Positions 11,846-23,505 of a DNA stretch of 64,000 nt are shown here, one piece after another (position 1 is the first letter of the stretch; each line of letters starts with the position of its first letter). The stretch spans positions 111,776,095-111,840,094 of the forward strand of contig CM061920.1 of NCBI GenBank assembly GCA_031002005.1, written 5' to 3'. This DNA comes from Vandiemenella viatica. Taxonomy: Eukaryota; Arthropoda; Insecta; Orthoptera; Morabidae. Below the pieces are notes generated by a model that was given only the letters and a program-made list of their open reading frames with translations, was not told the origin of the DNA and did no database searches. A program made the position numbers and the translations under genes.

Positions 11846-12676
11846 ATGAGGCAAGCGTATAGAGCAAGTATATTTGATTTTGGGAAGAATAGAATCAAAG
11901 TTAAAGAAGAGAATTTCAGTGAGTTATCCTGGAGACAACTGGGGAAAAGTCAATAACTACCAGAATAACGATGTGTGCAAGTTATTTGGATGAGCTCAAT
12001 AATTTGCAGTAATTAATGGAGGTAATGCAGGTGAAGAAAGAGGGGCTAACCTGGATAAAAGTATGTGTTTCCTCAAGTATCAGATTACATGCCTGGGATA
12101 TACGTACAGTGAGCAAAAGATAATACCAGCTGATGGATTGATGGAAGCCACCCAACGTCTTTCGCAGCCGAAAGCTAACATTATGTAGGGTGCAATGAGA
12201 AAGTTGTATTGAGAAAGAATGGAAGAAAATTATGGGACAGTCGGACTTCGGAGAGTTCTTGTTGGAATAAGTAGAACGGTGTGGACTCCTACCAGATTCA
12301 CCAGTCTGAAAGGGTAAACCATCTCTATGGAATTTGTAGCCGTTGGAAAACCTATTGTTTCAGGGCTAGCAGAAGCGACGGCAAAAGTATATTTCCAGTG
12401 CAACTATTCAGCCTCGGTTCCAGTGGTAGATCCATGATAGTACAGGGAGGAATATACAAGGACCGTGGCATGCGGAAAGGGTTGCTATGTTCTGATAGCC
12501 TGCACTACCGCTACGTAAGAGGTGGAGGCAAGTTGAGGCGTCACCAGTCTCGGACGGAGGTGGTCGCTATTTTCTGGGTCTTAATTTCAGGGCGTCTTAT
12601 TAAGGCTCTTATATTCAAAAGCCGATAACTATATTAATTGTTAAAAAATTTGGACTTATATCATAGTCGAATTCTA
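11846..12676. other. probable degraded pol sequence, unassigned
   Basis: Follows the protease fragment. Short open pieces exist in several frames (for example 12281-12628) but I can identify no RT, RNase H or integrase motif. It may be eroded pol of the same element. Confidence 0.3.
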
Positions 12677-13750
12677 CAGAGGTTGGACAAAATAATATGA
12701 ACACCATGCGATAGAATACAGGTTGTTGCAAGTTGGCACCACTACTTCCGTGTGAATACTGCGATGCGCATGTACGGCATAGTTGACGTGGCAGGTCTTG
12801 TAGGTTGTGCGTTAGTGTATTATACGCTTTGTTCTGTGATGGTTTTAACAAGCGATAGGTGAAATGCGTGATCTCTCAGACTTCGAAAGAGAGCAAATTG
12901 TTGGAGCTCGGTTAGCGGGAGTGTCTGTGACAAAAACAACTGAACTCTTTAACGTCTCACGAGCGACAGTATCCACGGTAATGACAGCATACACAAAACA
13001 ATGCCGGCGAAGATGAATGGTGGATGAAAACCAAAGTTAACCGACAGAGACCGACGAACATTAAAACGGATTGAGGCCAGACAACACAAAACTACCGTAG
13101 CAAAAGTGACAGCAGAACTCAATATACACCTGAGTAATACTGTTTCGACAAAAACACTATGGCGGGAGCTCCACAAAGCTAACATTCATGGAAGGGCTGC
13201 AATTGCAAAACCCCTTATAACGGCTACCAACGCTAAGCTGCGACACAAGTGGTGCTACGATCATAAATACTGGACACATGATGACTGGAAGAATGTGGTA
13301 TGGTCCGATGAATAATCGTTCACATTGTTTCCTACTAACGGCCGGGTTTGTGTATGGAGAACACCAGAACAGCCTACAATCTGGATTGTCTGCGCTTAAC
13401 ACTGCCATCTTCCAAGATGATAATGCGCCCATACACAAAGCCAAAAAGGTTCTGTCTGTTCGAGGGGCATCAGAATATCATAAAACATCTTCCCTGGCCA
13501 GCGCAATCGCCAGACTTCAATATAATTGAACAGTTGTGGGGAGTTTTGTAGCAGAGAATAAGGAGCAGATTTCCACCTCCAACATCATTGAAGCAATTGG
13601 CGAATGTTTTGGTACAATATTCCGTTGGAAACTATTCAGACACACTACTAATTTATTCCGCGAAGAATTTCAGCTGTTCTACAAGCAAAAGATGGCCCAA
13701 CACGATATTAATTAATCAGTAATATGTAAATATCAGGTGTCCAACCCCTG
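12677..13750 (+). mobile_element. Tc1-like DNA transposon, degraded (copy A)
   Basis: Ends CAGAGGTTGGACAAAATAAT and, on the other strand, CAGGGGTTGGACACCTGA form short inverted repeats, with TA on both sides (12675-12676 and 13751-13752). The transposase begins at 12862 (MRDLSDFEREQIVGARL) with a helix-turn-helix including VSRATVSTVM. It continues as a second frame from about 13106 (WWREL-type linker) to DDWKNVVWSDE (first catalytic Asp), QDDNAPIH (second Asp) and SPDFNIIEQLW (catalytic Glu), the DD34E layout of Tc1. Stops at about 13016 and 13313 and frameshifts near 13350 and 13480 inactivate it. Confidence 0.9.
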
Positions 13751-13752
13751 TA

Positions 13753-14584
13753 TATGATATTAGAAAAAATAGCTTTAAATCAACAGACCTAACGGAAAAT
13801 GTGGTTTCCTACTGTTGTCTTTGGCGGGTAGTGGAAGCTAATAGCTGGAGATATAGTTATGGAGTTTCGTTAACATTTTGTGTCTGTGACACGTTCTTTC
13901 GGAGAGTGACAATAATTGCAAAGTCCTGTGAAGAAAAGCGTTGCTTCTCCCGGAAGTTCAGCACTTCTGCTTAACTCACACCATGAAGCGAAATCTGCTA
14001 TTTGTTTTACCTTCAGTTGCAATAATATGAACCTAATTTTATATCGGATGATAAGTCAGAATTATTGAGTCCGTCCAGTATCTTGCGTTCACCGTAGGTG
14101 ATGTAGTAGCTTTTAAGTACAAACGTAAGTTTTCTGGTAATTAGAAATATTTCAGTTTTGCTGTTTATATCTTCATAGTAAGAGGAGTACTATCTAAATT
14201 CCGTCAGATTTGTCCATTTATTTGCTTTCTACAAACTAAGGGCGTACATTTGAATGAACTTAAGGCTACCAGTGTTTATACCATCAAAGCGGATAATGAG
14301 TACTACAACGGTTTTCTCAAACTTTGTTAAGACTTGATAATTTGTCCCTGGTATTAAGGTTGAATTTAAATATCAGATTGATAGATTTTACTAGCATATT
14401 CTTTGACATACTCGATGTACACAGGTTTACTTTGGCTTTACACTGTAACCAATGATTATTACCCAGAAAAATCCCGGAAAACGATCGCTTAATCAGTGAA
14501 ATAATTACTGAGGGAGATGGTATTTTGCCACACTTTAGATCACTTTCCTATGGATAGCCCAATCATCATATTTAAGTTCTAATC
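13753..14584. other. unannotated AT-rich sequence
   Basis: No element ends, motifs or coding segments recognised. Confidence 0.4.
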
Positions 14585-14760
14585 TATACTATTATAAATC
14601 TGTAAGCAAGCTGAGTGTCTATCTTTATTTGAACGGGTACGACGCAAAAACTGCAGCAGCAATTTGGATGGGATTTTCAAATTTTTAGAGCTAATGGTGC
14701 GAAAGAAATTCTGTGAAAATAGCTAATGACTTTTTTGTACCATGGGAAGGAGCAAGCAAT
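14585..14760. repeat. dispersed repeat end
   Basis: Begins CTATACTATTATAAATCTGT followed by sequence of the form usually found at the end of abundant insect repeats (TATACTAATATAAATCTG, then a run encoding no protein). Related to the repeats at 16535 and 26505. Class uncertain. Confidence 0.4.
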
Positions 14761-15789
14761 TAAAAACCTACATGGAAAATTGTGAGCCACGGATCATTAC
14801 TTACTTCAGACACGCACTCCTTTGGCAAAAATCTTACAAATGTTAGGATTCCGTTTTATTCTTTTACTTTGATTATTCAGTTTTCTTGACCGCAATACTT
14901 TAAAGTATACGGAATACGTGAAACAAACGTGCTAAGCATCGTAACAGGTCAGTTACCATGCGAAATGCGTTAGGTTACTTATGTGATAGACATATAGTCT
15001 CTGGTAGACAACTAAACAGTTTGTCTCTGGTACAATATGTCTTCCATGATTTCGAAACGCTGTACAATAAACAACGGTAATACGCCAATACTTCTCCCTT
15101 ACATATCATTATGGATACAAAATTCATTTTTTTTTCTCGAAGAAAGATGTCTGAAAAACATCTATCATAAAAATCAATAGCTAACAATACACATTTTTTC
15201 CATAATGACTTATGCGGAATTGCCCATATTTCGATGTACTTTACTCGATTAATATATATTTTGTGGCTATAATATGAGAATATTCTTGAATAATATCGCC
15301 TAAGGAACGTGTGTACAAATTTTGGCTGCTGTTCAAACCACCGCCAGTAAAATAAACAGTTGTTTCTAATTAAATAACTCTCATAAGCCTGATCTGTAAT
15401 TTTTATTTTAAGTTGTAATTTTTATCACTATACGTGTTATTAAGTTGACGACAGCAACATGGAATCAGTGAAATTAAAAATGAAATATGCATCCTAAAAC
15501 CTTATGCTACACCGCGTAAATTATAAAACTAAATCCACTATGCCTTATGTTCTAACAAAACGTGTCAGCTGTCATTCTGGTTCAGGCAGCATTTCAAGCT
15601 AACCACAAACTTGACTAATGATTTATTTAGAAAATCATAGCGCACTGATACATTCACTGTATCGCGATAGAATCTTGAAATGTGGTGCAACCCCGATCTT
15701 CTTAGCAGTTAAATGAATGTTCAATGCGGCGCGCAAATAGACATCATATATGGCCTCAATTAAACGCCAATGTAAGTGTTTCATTGTTC
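14761..15789. other. unannotated AT-rich sequence
   Basis: Nothing recognised on either strand. Confidence 0.4.
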
Positions 15790-16090
15790 TATAGCCGTCG
15801 ACCAAGTGCAACAGGACACTGGATCGGGCCGTGATTGGTTCGTCCGCCCCTTCTGCGTGGACGACGGAAAACATTGAGAGAAGCCACTCAAGAAGGTTAT
15901 TCGGGGCCAGACACTCACCCCGGCAGGCTGGTCGTTTTTTGTTGGAGACGTCAGCTGGAGACTAAGCAGCCACCCTTGGGGACAGCAACGACGGGGCTGC
16001 CTCCAACACATCACGACGCACCGGCGGCTCGGCTCGCAAGAAACGGTAAAGTTCACGAGACAATGGACCGTAACACGCCCTATTTACCCA
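15790..16090. other. GC-rich segment of unknown nature
   Basis: About 300 bp markedly richer in G+C than its flanks, open on both strands (113 residues forward from 15835; 91 reverse from 16056). No family match. It could be part of a repeat, an untranslated exon or a fragment of an LTR. The codons show no convincing bias to either strand. Confidence 0.3.
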
Positions 16091-16534
16091 TGCTCTACCA
16101 TATATTGTACGTGACTAGCCAAGGCAAAAGATCTATTAACTATATACGTGCGCTCAAAAAGGAAATAATAAAGTAAATAAAACCTTGAGCTTTTGTTTGT
16201 CAACATTAACAAATGCACTTTAGTGTTCTCCCCAGAACTATTTCCCACAGGATAATATTATTATCAAATAGCAAAATAGAAAACATTTCAAACTTTGGTA
16301 TTACTTACATGCGGCTGAATAACGACGTTAGTAATATGGTGTCACTGAAAGCAAAAGAAATTAAAAATAATTCTTAACGTGTGATACCGCGTAAGATCAG
16401 TTTTTAGTCCACGTAAATTTCTATCTTAAAGCAGAAATAATTGATCGAATAAACATATCGACAAAATAAAACCAAAATTTAGATGTTAAATATTATTCAA
16501 TTCTTTTGTTATCGATAGTAAATATATCTATACT
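16091..16534. other. unannotated AT-rich sequence
   Basis: Nothing recognised. Confidence 0.4.
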
Positions 16535-16867
16535 AGCGGACCCGACATACGTTTAAACCTTGTAAATCCAAACGTTATAAAACTCATTAAATAAGAAGAC
16601 GTGGCATTGTTCTGTGATAAGTACACAACACATAAATATAAGCCGTAGGTTAAGTTGATTGTTATTGAACGCACTTGTATACATCATTAAAATTCATAAA
16701 AAAAAATCATGTAAAATACTCACTTCAATACTTCACCTTACAAATTTGCACAACGTATATCTTTTTAATTACATTTTATAACAAATTAAAAGGGGAGTAA
16801 AAGGGGAGAGGGGATGCACTATGGCAAACCAAATGTATTTTTCTGTTTGTTTCAGTCGAAATCGGGT
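16535..16867. repeat. left part of an older repeat split by the LTR retrotransposon
   Basis: Begins TATACTAGCGGACCCGACAT, a typical start of a widespread insect repeat. Its other half (23338-23505) carries the matching end (ATCAGTCCAACCGTTTATGAG, then a TATATATA-AAGAT tail). The LTR retrotransposon sits between, duplicating GGGT. Confidence 0.6.
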
Positions 16868-16929
16868 TGTAGCAGAATGACCAAAAATGGGTCATTCCGT
16901 ACATTTTTATATATATATTTTTGCATATT

Positions 16930-16944
16930 TATATATATAAAAAG
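16930..16944 (+). promoter_or_regulatory. putative LTR TATA box
   Basis: TATATATAAAAAG-type sequence about 65 bp into the LTR, the only strong TATA motif before the GC-rich middle. If used, U3 would be very short and R/U5 long. Also present in the 3' LTR near 22128. Confidence 0.4.
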
Positions 16945-18043
16945 AATAGAGAGAAATTATCGGAAAGAGTTGTCAGTGTGTGTGTGGCACGTGAGCCAGA
17001 CGCGCCAGAAGGTCGCGGCAGCCGGCGGCGGCCAGGGACAATGGACACCAGCTACCCTTCTCACGCAGTCGGTCAGGCGTATAATCCCTTAGCTCCGGGG
17101 AAACGGTAAACCAAGGTGAACAAACTACCCGAGCCCAAGTTTTACGAACGGGGAATTTCGGAGGTCACAGGTGACGGAAATGTCCGAGGCTATCCCGAGT
17201 TCACCCGAGTCGAGGAAGACAAGGTTCGCCTATCGTGACAGCCGAAGGGAGGAGCTTAAAAATGGCAGAACCAATCGACAGAGACGTTCCTTTGCATTTT
17301 GTAACGATGGTGTATTTTTTTTCATGTACACCACGAGTGTAAGAGGAGGCTTTTTCCGGCGGACGCTGGAGAGAGGACTTGGTTCCGAGCCTTCAGAGGA
17401 GAAGGAGCGGATCTGCCGAAGCTGGAGATCGCTCTTGGCTTCGAACCTGAGGGTTAATAAGCGTGTTGTACAGTGAGGTCACTGTGCACGCATCCATTAC
17501 GCTTGCACGGACGTGGTGCTTTGTCCGCTATAGCCAAGGGGCTATAGTACTTCCGCCGTCGCGGGAAATACATCGCCGTCACGGTAATCATCCTACAAGT
17601 GCAGTGTGGTACTTTTATTCGGTCATTGAGTACAGCCCTGTAACGGCCACTGAATGATTAGGAGTTCTCGCACCCCCAAATATTGAGCTAGCTGGGGCAG
17701 ACTTTCTTAAAGCCACACTTGGTGGATAATATAAATTATCCTGGCGCCCGGCATTTGAGATTGAATACAGTTGATGCCAATACTGTGTTTGATTTATGGT
17801 TCCCCTATCATTGTGAAGGGAGCTTTCATTTAAACAAATCAAGTGTGTAGCTTTCTTGCTTGCCAATTGACATTGGGAGTTTGTTTCAAGATTAATTTAA
17901 AGGTGGTTGTATTTTGATGCTTTTGTTTATTTGTTAATATGTTGGCAATTGTAAGAAGAGGCTTTGCATAGTTCTTTTTATCATATTTCAATGTGTCAAT
18001 GTTAACGATAAATAAGCCTCGCCTGTACGCCATTTGAGTACCA

Positions 18044-18049
18044 AATAAA
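18044..18049 (+). terminator. putative LTR polyadenylation signal
   Basis: AATAAA about 85 bp before the LTR end, conserved in the 3' LTR near 23250. Suitable for 3'-end formation of the retrotransposon RNA. Confidence 0.45.
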
Positions 18050-18133
18050 TTAGCGGCCTAAGGTTTCTTTTAATCATATAAAAAGAAGTAAAAGGTTTTC
18101 ACCCTTACCTCCCCCCCTCGCTAAACCGCCACA

Positions 18134-18657
18134 ATTCGGCTTCGATTTAATTAATCAAGCGATTAAAATATCTCAATGACTGGGTTTTTAAAAGTACACA
18201 CTGTTCTGGCTATTTTCAAATTTTTGTGTAGCTTGCATATTTTTGTGTTTTTTTTTATTAACGTTCAATTTGCTCATGTTTTCATGTTGCTTTGATTATT
18301 TGAACAATCCATTCATAATTTTTCAATGATTATGGGAGCTTGTTTTTCAAAACACTCCATGTGTAATTGAAATTGATGTGTTTGTGCAGAGTGTTCTGTC
18401 CACGTGCACTTGGATGCGTTGTGTTCATGACGGCGTTGCTTGATATTTGGTTGTGTTCTGTTTTGCAAAATCTGTGGTTGCAATTTTATTTTTTATTGCG
18501 TGTTTGTGATGCAAAATTTGCTGAATTTTTGTATTGAATCGCGGGATTGATGTTAGATTTTCTATTTGATTTCGTGTTGAGCGGGGAATTTGTGTATTTC
18601 TGTGATTTATTTCGTTCGTTTGCGAGAGTTTCATGTTTGCTATTATAGATTCCGTTA
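18134..18657 (+). other. leader of the gag-only element
   Basis: Untranslated region between 5' LTR and gag. I could not identify a convincing tRNA primer-binding site: the bases after the LTR (ATTCGGCTTCGATTT) do not start TGG. The 5' region is T-rich and has no long forward ORF. Confidence 0.6.
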
Positions 18658-20241
18658 ATGAAGCTTAGATCCGGGATTGTTTTAATAGAAAACTTATCTG
18701 TAATTTCGGGAAGTAGTGAGATGATGAATGAATTAAATTCAGAGACAATGCATCAACGAACTATGGCAGAAACGGAGACGAATACAAATGTTGATTTAGC
18801 TTCTGAAGCGGGTTATAGCTCTCAATCCACGACAAGCATCGGGGAGACAGATATGGAAAATTTTCCAAATGTCTCTGATAGTATCTCAGAAAAGATCTCA
18901 GTTCCACCCATTGCTAAAAACACCCACAATCCAGAAAACACTACACCAGTTCCACAACAAAACATACAACTGGGCGATATCATGGCATTTCTAGCACAAA
19001 TGCAGTCACAGTTGTCTGGCGTAAAAGATGAGTTGTCAGAGAAAATCGATGCACTTGACAAGAAGCATGAGGTTACTCTCAGGATGGTTGAAGAACGATT
19101 GTCCAGCTTTCAAGGGCAGATCTCGGAAGAAGTGAAGAGTTTTAAAGCTAGCATTAGGTCGGGCGTCAATAGTTTGTCCCAGACCACAGATAAATTAGCT
19201 GAAACTTGTGACTCACTGAAAAATTCAAATGATGAGTTATGTAAACGTTTAGAGTCTACTAACCAGTCAGTTGAAAGAACCCGAGCTGAAAGCAGTGCGA
19301 ACCTCGGACAAATTTCCGAATTTGTACATTCAGTCAAGGACCAAACCGAGGCTAAGTTCACGAAAGTGAACACTGAAATCGAAGTTCTGTCTGGTTCAAT
19401 CGAACAGATTAAAGACGGTCAGAAAGAGCTTCAGATTTCACAAGAAAAGTTTGTACAGGATACAGGATCTAAGTTATCCTTATTTGAAAAGAAAATAAAC
19501 AACTTAAATGATTCTTGCGCGAGTGGTGGATCGATAAATGCAACGTGTCGACATTACGCTGTCAGCAATGTCGAGTTAAAGATTCCACGGTTTGGCTCAC
19601 GTAAAAATATCAATCCAAAAGCATATATTTCTGAGCTTGACAGGTATTTTGATATAAAGGGAGTGCCGGAAACAGCGAAATTGCTGATCATTGAACATTC
19701 TTTCTTTGAAACGGACCGCCCATGGCTGTTGCTAGCTTACCAACCGGGTATGTCATACAATGAATTCAAAGAGTTATTTTTACGGACATTCTGGTCCACA
19801 AAAATACAGAATCAGGCAAGGCTAAAACTTCATCAGAGCAGATATGACCCGCAGGTCAACGACTCGATGGAAAATTACGTCGAGAGACTGGTCATACAGT
19901 CGAGGTATTTTGACGTATCCATGTCAGACGGCGAATTTATTGACGCGGTCGTCACGCATTTTAGTCCTCACGTACAGGCACATATAAATCCTGTGCTGAT
20001 TCGCACCATTCCGGAGTTGCTGGATACTTTGAAGAATTTGGATGCCATTGGTCAGCGGGCAATGAACGCTAAAACGCGGGATGAGAAAGATTCGGGGCGA
20101 AAGGAGTCGGAACTAAATTCCCACGGTGACTATTCAAAACAAGGAAAGGATCATCGAAACAAGCGTTGGAAGGGAAACGACGGAAAACCCTACCAACAAG
20201 ACGGACGTGTTCCGTGGAAAAATGAAGGCCAGAGAAAATAA
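18658..20241 (+). CDS. retrotransposon Gag polyprotein, 527 aa, intact
   Basis: Structural protein forming the virus-like particle that packages element RNA. Residues 1-95 are acidic and Ser/Thr-rich. About 96-290 is a long, probably coiled-coil region (QMQSQLSGVKDELSEKIDAL, and repeated Lys/Glu/Leu spacing). About 302-462 is the capsid-like Retrotrans_gag domain: VELKIPRFGSRKNINPKAYI, LDRYFDIKGVPETAK, a PW-containing stretch, then FKELFLRTFW, ENYVERLVIQSRYFDVSM and a C-terminal helical segment ending LKNLDAIGQR. The last 60 residues are basic (HRNKRWKGN) and probably bind RNA; there is no CCHC zinc knuckle. The first in-frame ATG fits the leader. No stop or frameshift occurs. A +1-frame open stretch overlaps its end and runs to 20323, perhaps the trace of a lost gag-pol shift. 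Confidence 0.92.
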   Translation: MKLRSGIVLIENLSVISGSSEMMNELNSETMHQRTMAETETNTNVDLASEAGYSSQSTTSIGETDMENFPNVSDSISEKISVPPIAKNTHNPENTTPVPQQNIQLGDIMAFLAQMQSQLSGVKDELSEKIDALDKKHEVTLRMVEERLSSFQGQISEEVKSFKASIRSGVNSLSQTTDKLAETCDSLKNSNDELCKRLESTNQSVERTRAESSANLGQISEFVHSVKDQTEAKFTKVNTEIEVLSGSIEQIKDGQKELQISQEKFVQDTGSKLSLFEKKINNLNDSCASGGSINATCRHYAVSNVELKIPRFGSRKNINPKAYISELDRYFDIKGVPETAKLLIIEHSFFETDRPWLLLAYQPGMSYNEFKELFLRTFWSTKIQNQARLKLHQSRYDPQVNDSMENYVERLVIQSRYFDVSMSDGEFIDAVVTHFSPHVQAHINPVLIRTIPELLDTLKNLDAIGQRAMNAKTRDEKDSGRKESELNSHGDYSKQGKDHRNKRWKGNDGKPYQQDGRVPWKNEGQRK

Positions 20242-22064
20242 CGGGCAATCTCGTAAAGACGGGTCCGAAATGAATGCGGTCACGGTAGTAGAAGCTCGAC
20301 CCGAACTCCCAGCCGAACAATAATTATCACTATCGGTTCAAAAAAATGTACAGGTGCTTGTACAGTTTGTAACCGGGAATTTTAGTTGAATAGTTTTGAA
20401 ATGTAAATATAAATTTAAATTTTGTATAACAAATAAATAGATTAATAGCAAAAGGAAGCTGTGTCGCGCAGATGTTGTGGATGCAAACTTGAAATTGTTA
20501 AACGCGGATACCGTTATGGTTGGTCGTGTTCGGAACAACACCTGACACAGATACTCCCAGAACTGCTACTACAGGAGAGCCTTTGTTTGGTAAGAGGGTC
20601 CCCTCAGGTAGAAACAGCCTCTTCAATGGGACCTACCCATTAACGAGCAAAGACTGAAAGGCTTATTCGCCGGTTGCTCATTGTATGGAACATATGTTTT
20701 TGCTGGTTACAGATAGAATGAAATCCGCATTCGGAAACCAGGTGCTGAATCAACATTTCCGAACTTTATATTTTGCCCACGTGAAATTTTTATAGTCAAA
20801 TTGACTTTCACGATGTTAGGTGGACGTGATTGGATAAAGTCCTGAAATTTTAAATGATTTCCTGTGCCGTAAAATTGATATGCAGTCGCAGGTAAAATGT
20901 AACGCTGTTGTTGCTCCCAACCTCTTTATCTTCGCGATCAGAATTCATCTAACGGCGACACACATGTTGTGATATGCTTTCCAAGAATATTCTGTGACAT
21001 AAACCAAAAGATTTCAACGTTTTGTGATGAATCAGGTCGATGTAACGTTTATACCGCTATGTTGTTACATGGTATTTTTCTGGGCAGAAGCTTGCAGCGA
21101 GCGCGGTGTCGCTTTGTCTGTAGTTGGTCAAAGATCTAAAGTTATCTTGCCAACATGTTTTAGCTTCCTTTTTTTTTTGTGTGTCTATTAAAGGGTGGCG
21201 TACTTGCCGTGAATAATGCCCATAGAACACGAAATTCTTGCCGGAAAGAGTTTTTCAAATTGTGCTGGTCATCACAGGAATAAGGAATCCTAAGTTGAAT
21301 GATTACAGGAACACTGGCGAGTTATCGCGACACTTTGCTGTTATTTTGTTAACGGTTGAGCAAGGTCAAAGGGGAGTAAGTTACAGTTGATTGCATTTGT
21401 AAAGGCTAAATGGAAACATTTTGTTCACGGGATGAGTTCAACAATTCAGCTAACTGTTCATGTTAAGGTGATTTATCTTTGATACTAGCTTCAGTCAGGG
21501 ATGTTGATTTTTTTTATTTCAGTTGGTTTCATATCGTTCTTTAATCTGGCATTCATTGGCGGTAGAAGCGTCATGAACACACGCAGAAAAGTTGACAAGT
21601 TCGGGCATGAAGCTTAAAATTGAGGTTTACTCGCCATTTGCAGTAATTGCAATTTTAACTTGTTTGAGAGATAACAACAGTAACTTCATGTGCATTTTTT
21701 TTATATTATGTTTATCATGTTTTTTTTCCCTGTATGTTTCAGTCTGTGTTTTTCTTATTTTATATATAGCTATTTGTGTATAGATTTAAGAATGATTGGT
21801 TCTCGCTAAGGCTCTGCTTCAGGCTACATGTAAATCCTTTGTAAGAAAATGGCCGGAACAATTCCTATTCGCAGCGCTTGTATTTCCTTGCAGAGTAATT
21901 ACTTGATTTTATAATCACGAGCGAAAGGGATAGAGTGAAAACCAAAGCTTCAAATATTTTTAACTATAAATGATTGTATCAGATCATTAAGTACATTGAA
22001 ATTATGGTTATTGTATTAAAATTATCGTATTAGACAATAATTTTAAAATTAACTGGGTGGCAAA
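20242..22064 (+). other. 1.8 kb non-coding interior of the gag-only element, no pol
   Basis: Between the gag stop and the 3' LTR, where protease, RT, RNase H and integrase should be. No DTG/DSG, YxDD or HHCC motif in any frame, and no long ORF. The +1 frame to 20323 ends PELPAEQ. The stretch just before the 3' LTR (GGGTGGCAAA, 22055-22064) may serve as a short polypurine tract. Confidence 0.75.
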
Positions 22065-23337
22065 TGTAGCAGAATGACCAAAAATGGGTCATTCCGTACA
22101 TTTTTATATATATATTTTTGCATATTTATATATATAAAAAGAATAGAGAGAAATTATCGGAAAGAGTTGTCAGTGTGTGTGTGTGGCACGTGAGCCAGAC
22201 GCGCCAGAAGGTCGCGGCAGCCTGGCGGCGGCCAGGGACAATGGACACCAGCTACCCTTCTCACGCAGTCGGTCAGGCGTATAATCCCTTAGCTCCGGGG
22301 AAAACGGTAAACCAAGGTGAACAAACTACCCGAGCCCAAGTTTTACGAACGGGGAATTTCGGAGGTCACAGGTGACGGAAATGTCCGAGGCTATCCCGAG
22401 TTCACCCGAGTCGAGGAAGACAAGGTTCGCCTATCGTGACAGCCGAAGGGAGGAGCTTAAAAATGGCAGAACCAATCGACAGAGACGTTCCTTTGCATTT
22501 TGTAACGATGGTGTATTTTTTTTTCATGTACACCACGAGTGTAAGAGGAGGCTTTTTCCGGCGGACGCTGGAGAGGGGACTTGGTTCCGAGCCTTCAGAG
22601 GAGAAGGAGCGGATCTGCCGAAGCTGGAGATCGCTCTTGGCTTCGAACCTGAGGGTTAATAAGCGTGTTGTACAGTGAGGTCACTGTGCACGCATCCATT
22701 ACGCTTGCACGGACGTGGTGCTTTGTCCGCTATAGCCAAGGGGCTATAGTACTTCCGCCGTCGCGGGAAATACATCGCCGTCACGGTAATCATCCTACAA
22801 GTGCAGTGTGGTACTTTTATTCGGTCATTGAGTACAGCCCTGTAACGGCCACTGAATGATTAGGAGTTCTCGCACCCCCAAATATTGAGCTAGCTGGGGC
22901 AGACTTTCTTAAAGCCACACTTGGTGGATAATATAAATTATCCTGGCGCCCGGCATTTGAGATTGAATACAGTTGATGCCAATACTGTGTTTGATTTCTG
23001 GTTCCCCTATCATTGTGAAGGGAGCTTTCATTTAAACAAATCAAGTGTGTAGCTTTCTTGCTTGCCAATTGACATTGGGAGTTTGTTTCAAGATTAATTT
23101 AAAGGTGGTTGTATTTTGATGCTTTTGTTTATTTGTTAATATGTGTTGGCAATTGTAAGAAGAGGCTTTGCATAGTTCTTTTTTTCATATTTCAATGTGT
23201 CAATGTTAACGATAAATAAGCCTCGCCTGTACGCCATTTGAGTACCAAATAAATTAGCGGCCTAAGGTTTCTTTTAATCATATAAAAAGAAGTAACAGGT
23301 TTTCACCCTTACCTCCCCCCCTCGCTAAACCGCCACA
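22065..23337 (+). repeat. 3' LTR
   Basis: Direct copy of 16868-18133. Differences seen: an extra GT in the GTGTGT run, single-base insertions near 22223, 22304 and 22523, an extra GT near 23145, and about four substitutions (near 22575, 22999, 23184 and 23296). It ends CCGCCACA, followed by the GGGT duplication. Confidence 0.95.
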
Positions 23338-23505
23338 GGGTAAAATCTGTGGATTTTGTATAATTATATTAAGTGGTGTAAATCGAGAGGGGGACTTTTA
23401 TTGGAACGTTTTTTAATCTAAAATATTCTCGAATCAACTTAATCACCACACAAAAAATTTGATAAAAATCAGTCCAACCGTTTATGAGAACGGAAGAAAT
23501 ATATA
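23338..23505. repeat. right part of the repeat split by the LTR element
   Basis: Continues 16535-16867 after the LTR retrotransposon. It contains AATCAGTCCAACCGTTTATG, the usual near-terminal motif of this insect repeat class, and a TATATATA-AAGAT end. Confidence 0.55.

Larger units (their letters stand above)
16868..18133 (+). repeat. 5' LTR
   Basis: Starts TGTAGCAGAATG and ends CCGCCACA (TG...CA). Close to the 5' end is an 8 bp perfect hairpin, GAATGACC (16875-16882) with GGTCATTC (16890-16897). Open frames inside are duplicated in the other LTR and carry no protein motif, so they are not annotated as genes. Confidence 0.95.
16868..23337 (+). mobile_element. gag-only LTR retrotransposon, nearly intact
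   Basis: A 6.5 kb element with two long direct repeats (1266 and 1273 bp), an uninterrupted gag, and no protease, RT, RNase H or integrase. The flanking GGGT (16864-16867 and 23338-23341) is a 4 bp TSD as made by Ty3/Gypsy integrases. By eye the LTRs differ at about four substitutions and five small indels, so insertion was recent. With no pol it must have used enzymes from another element. This matches the layout described in plants as TR-GAG elements: terminal repeats plus gag only. Confidence 0.9.

Noticed and set aside
16814..17657. Several open frames inside the 5' LTR
   Set aside because: They recur identically in the 3' LTR and have no protein motif; they are by-products of the LTR sequence.
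20338..20643. Short ORFs after gag as remnants of pol
   Set aside because: No protease, RT or integrase motif in either; AT-rich filler frames.
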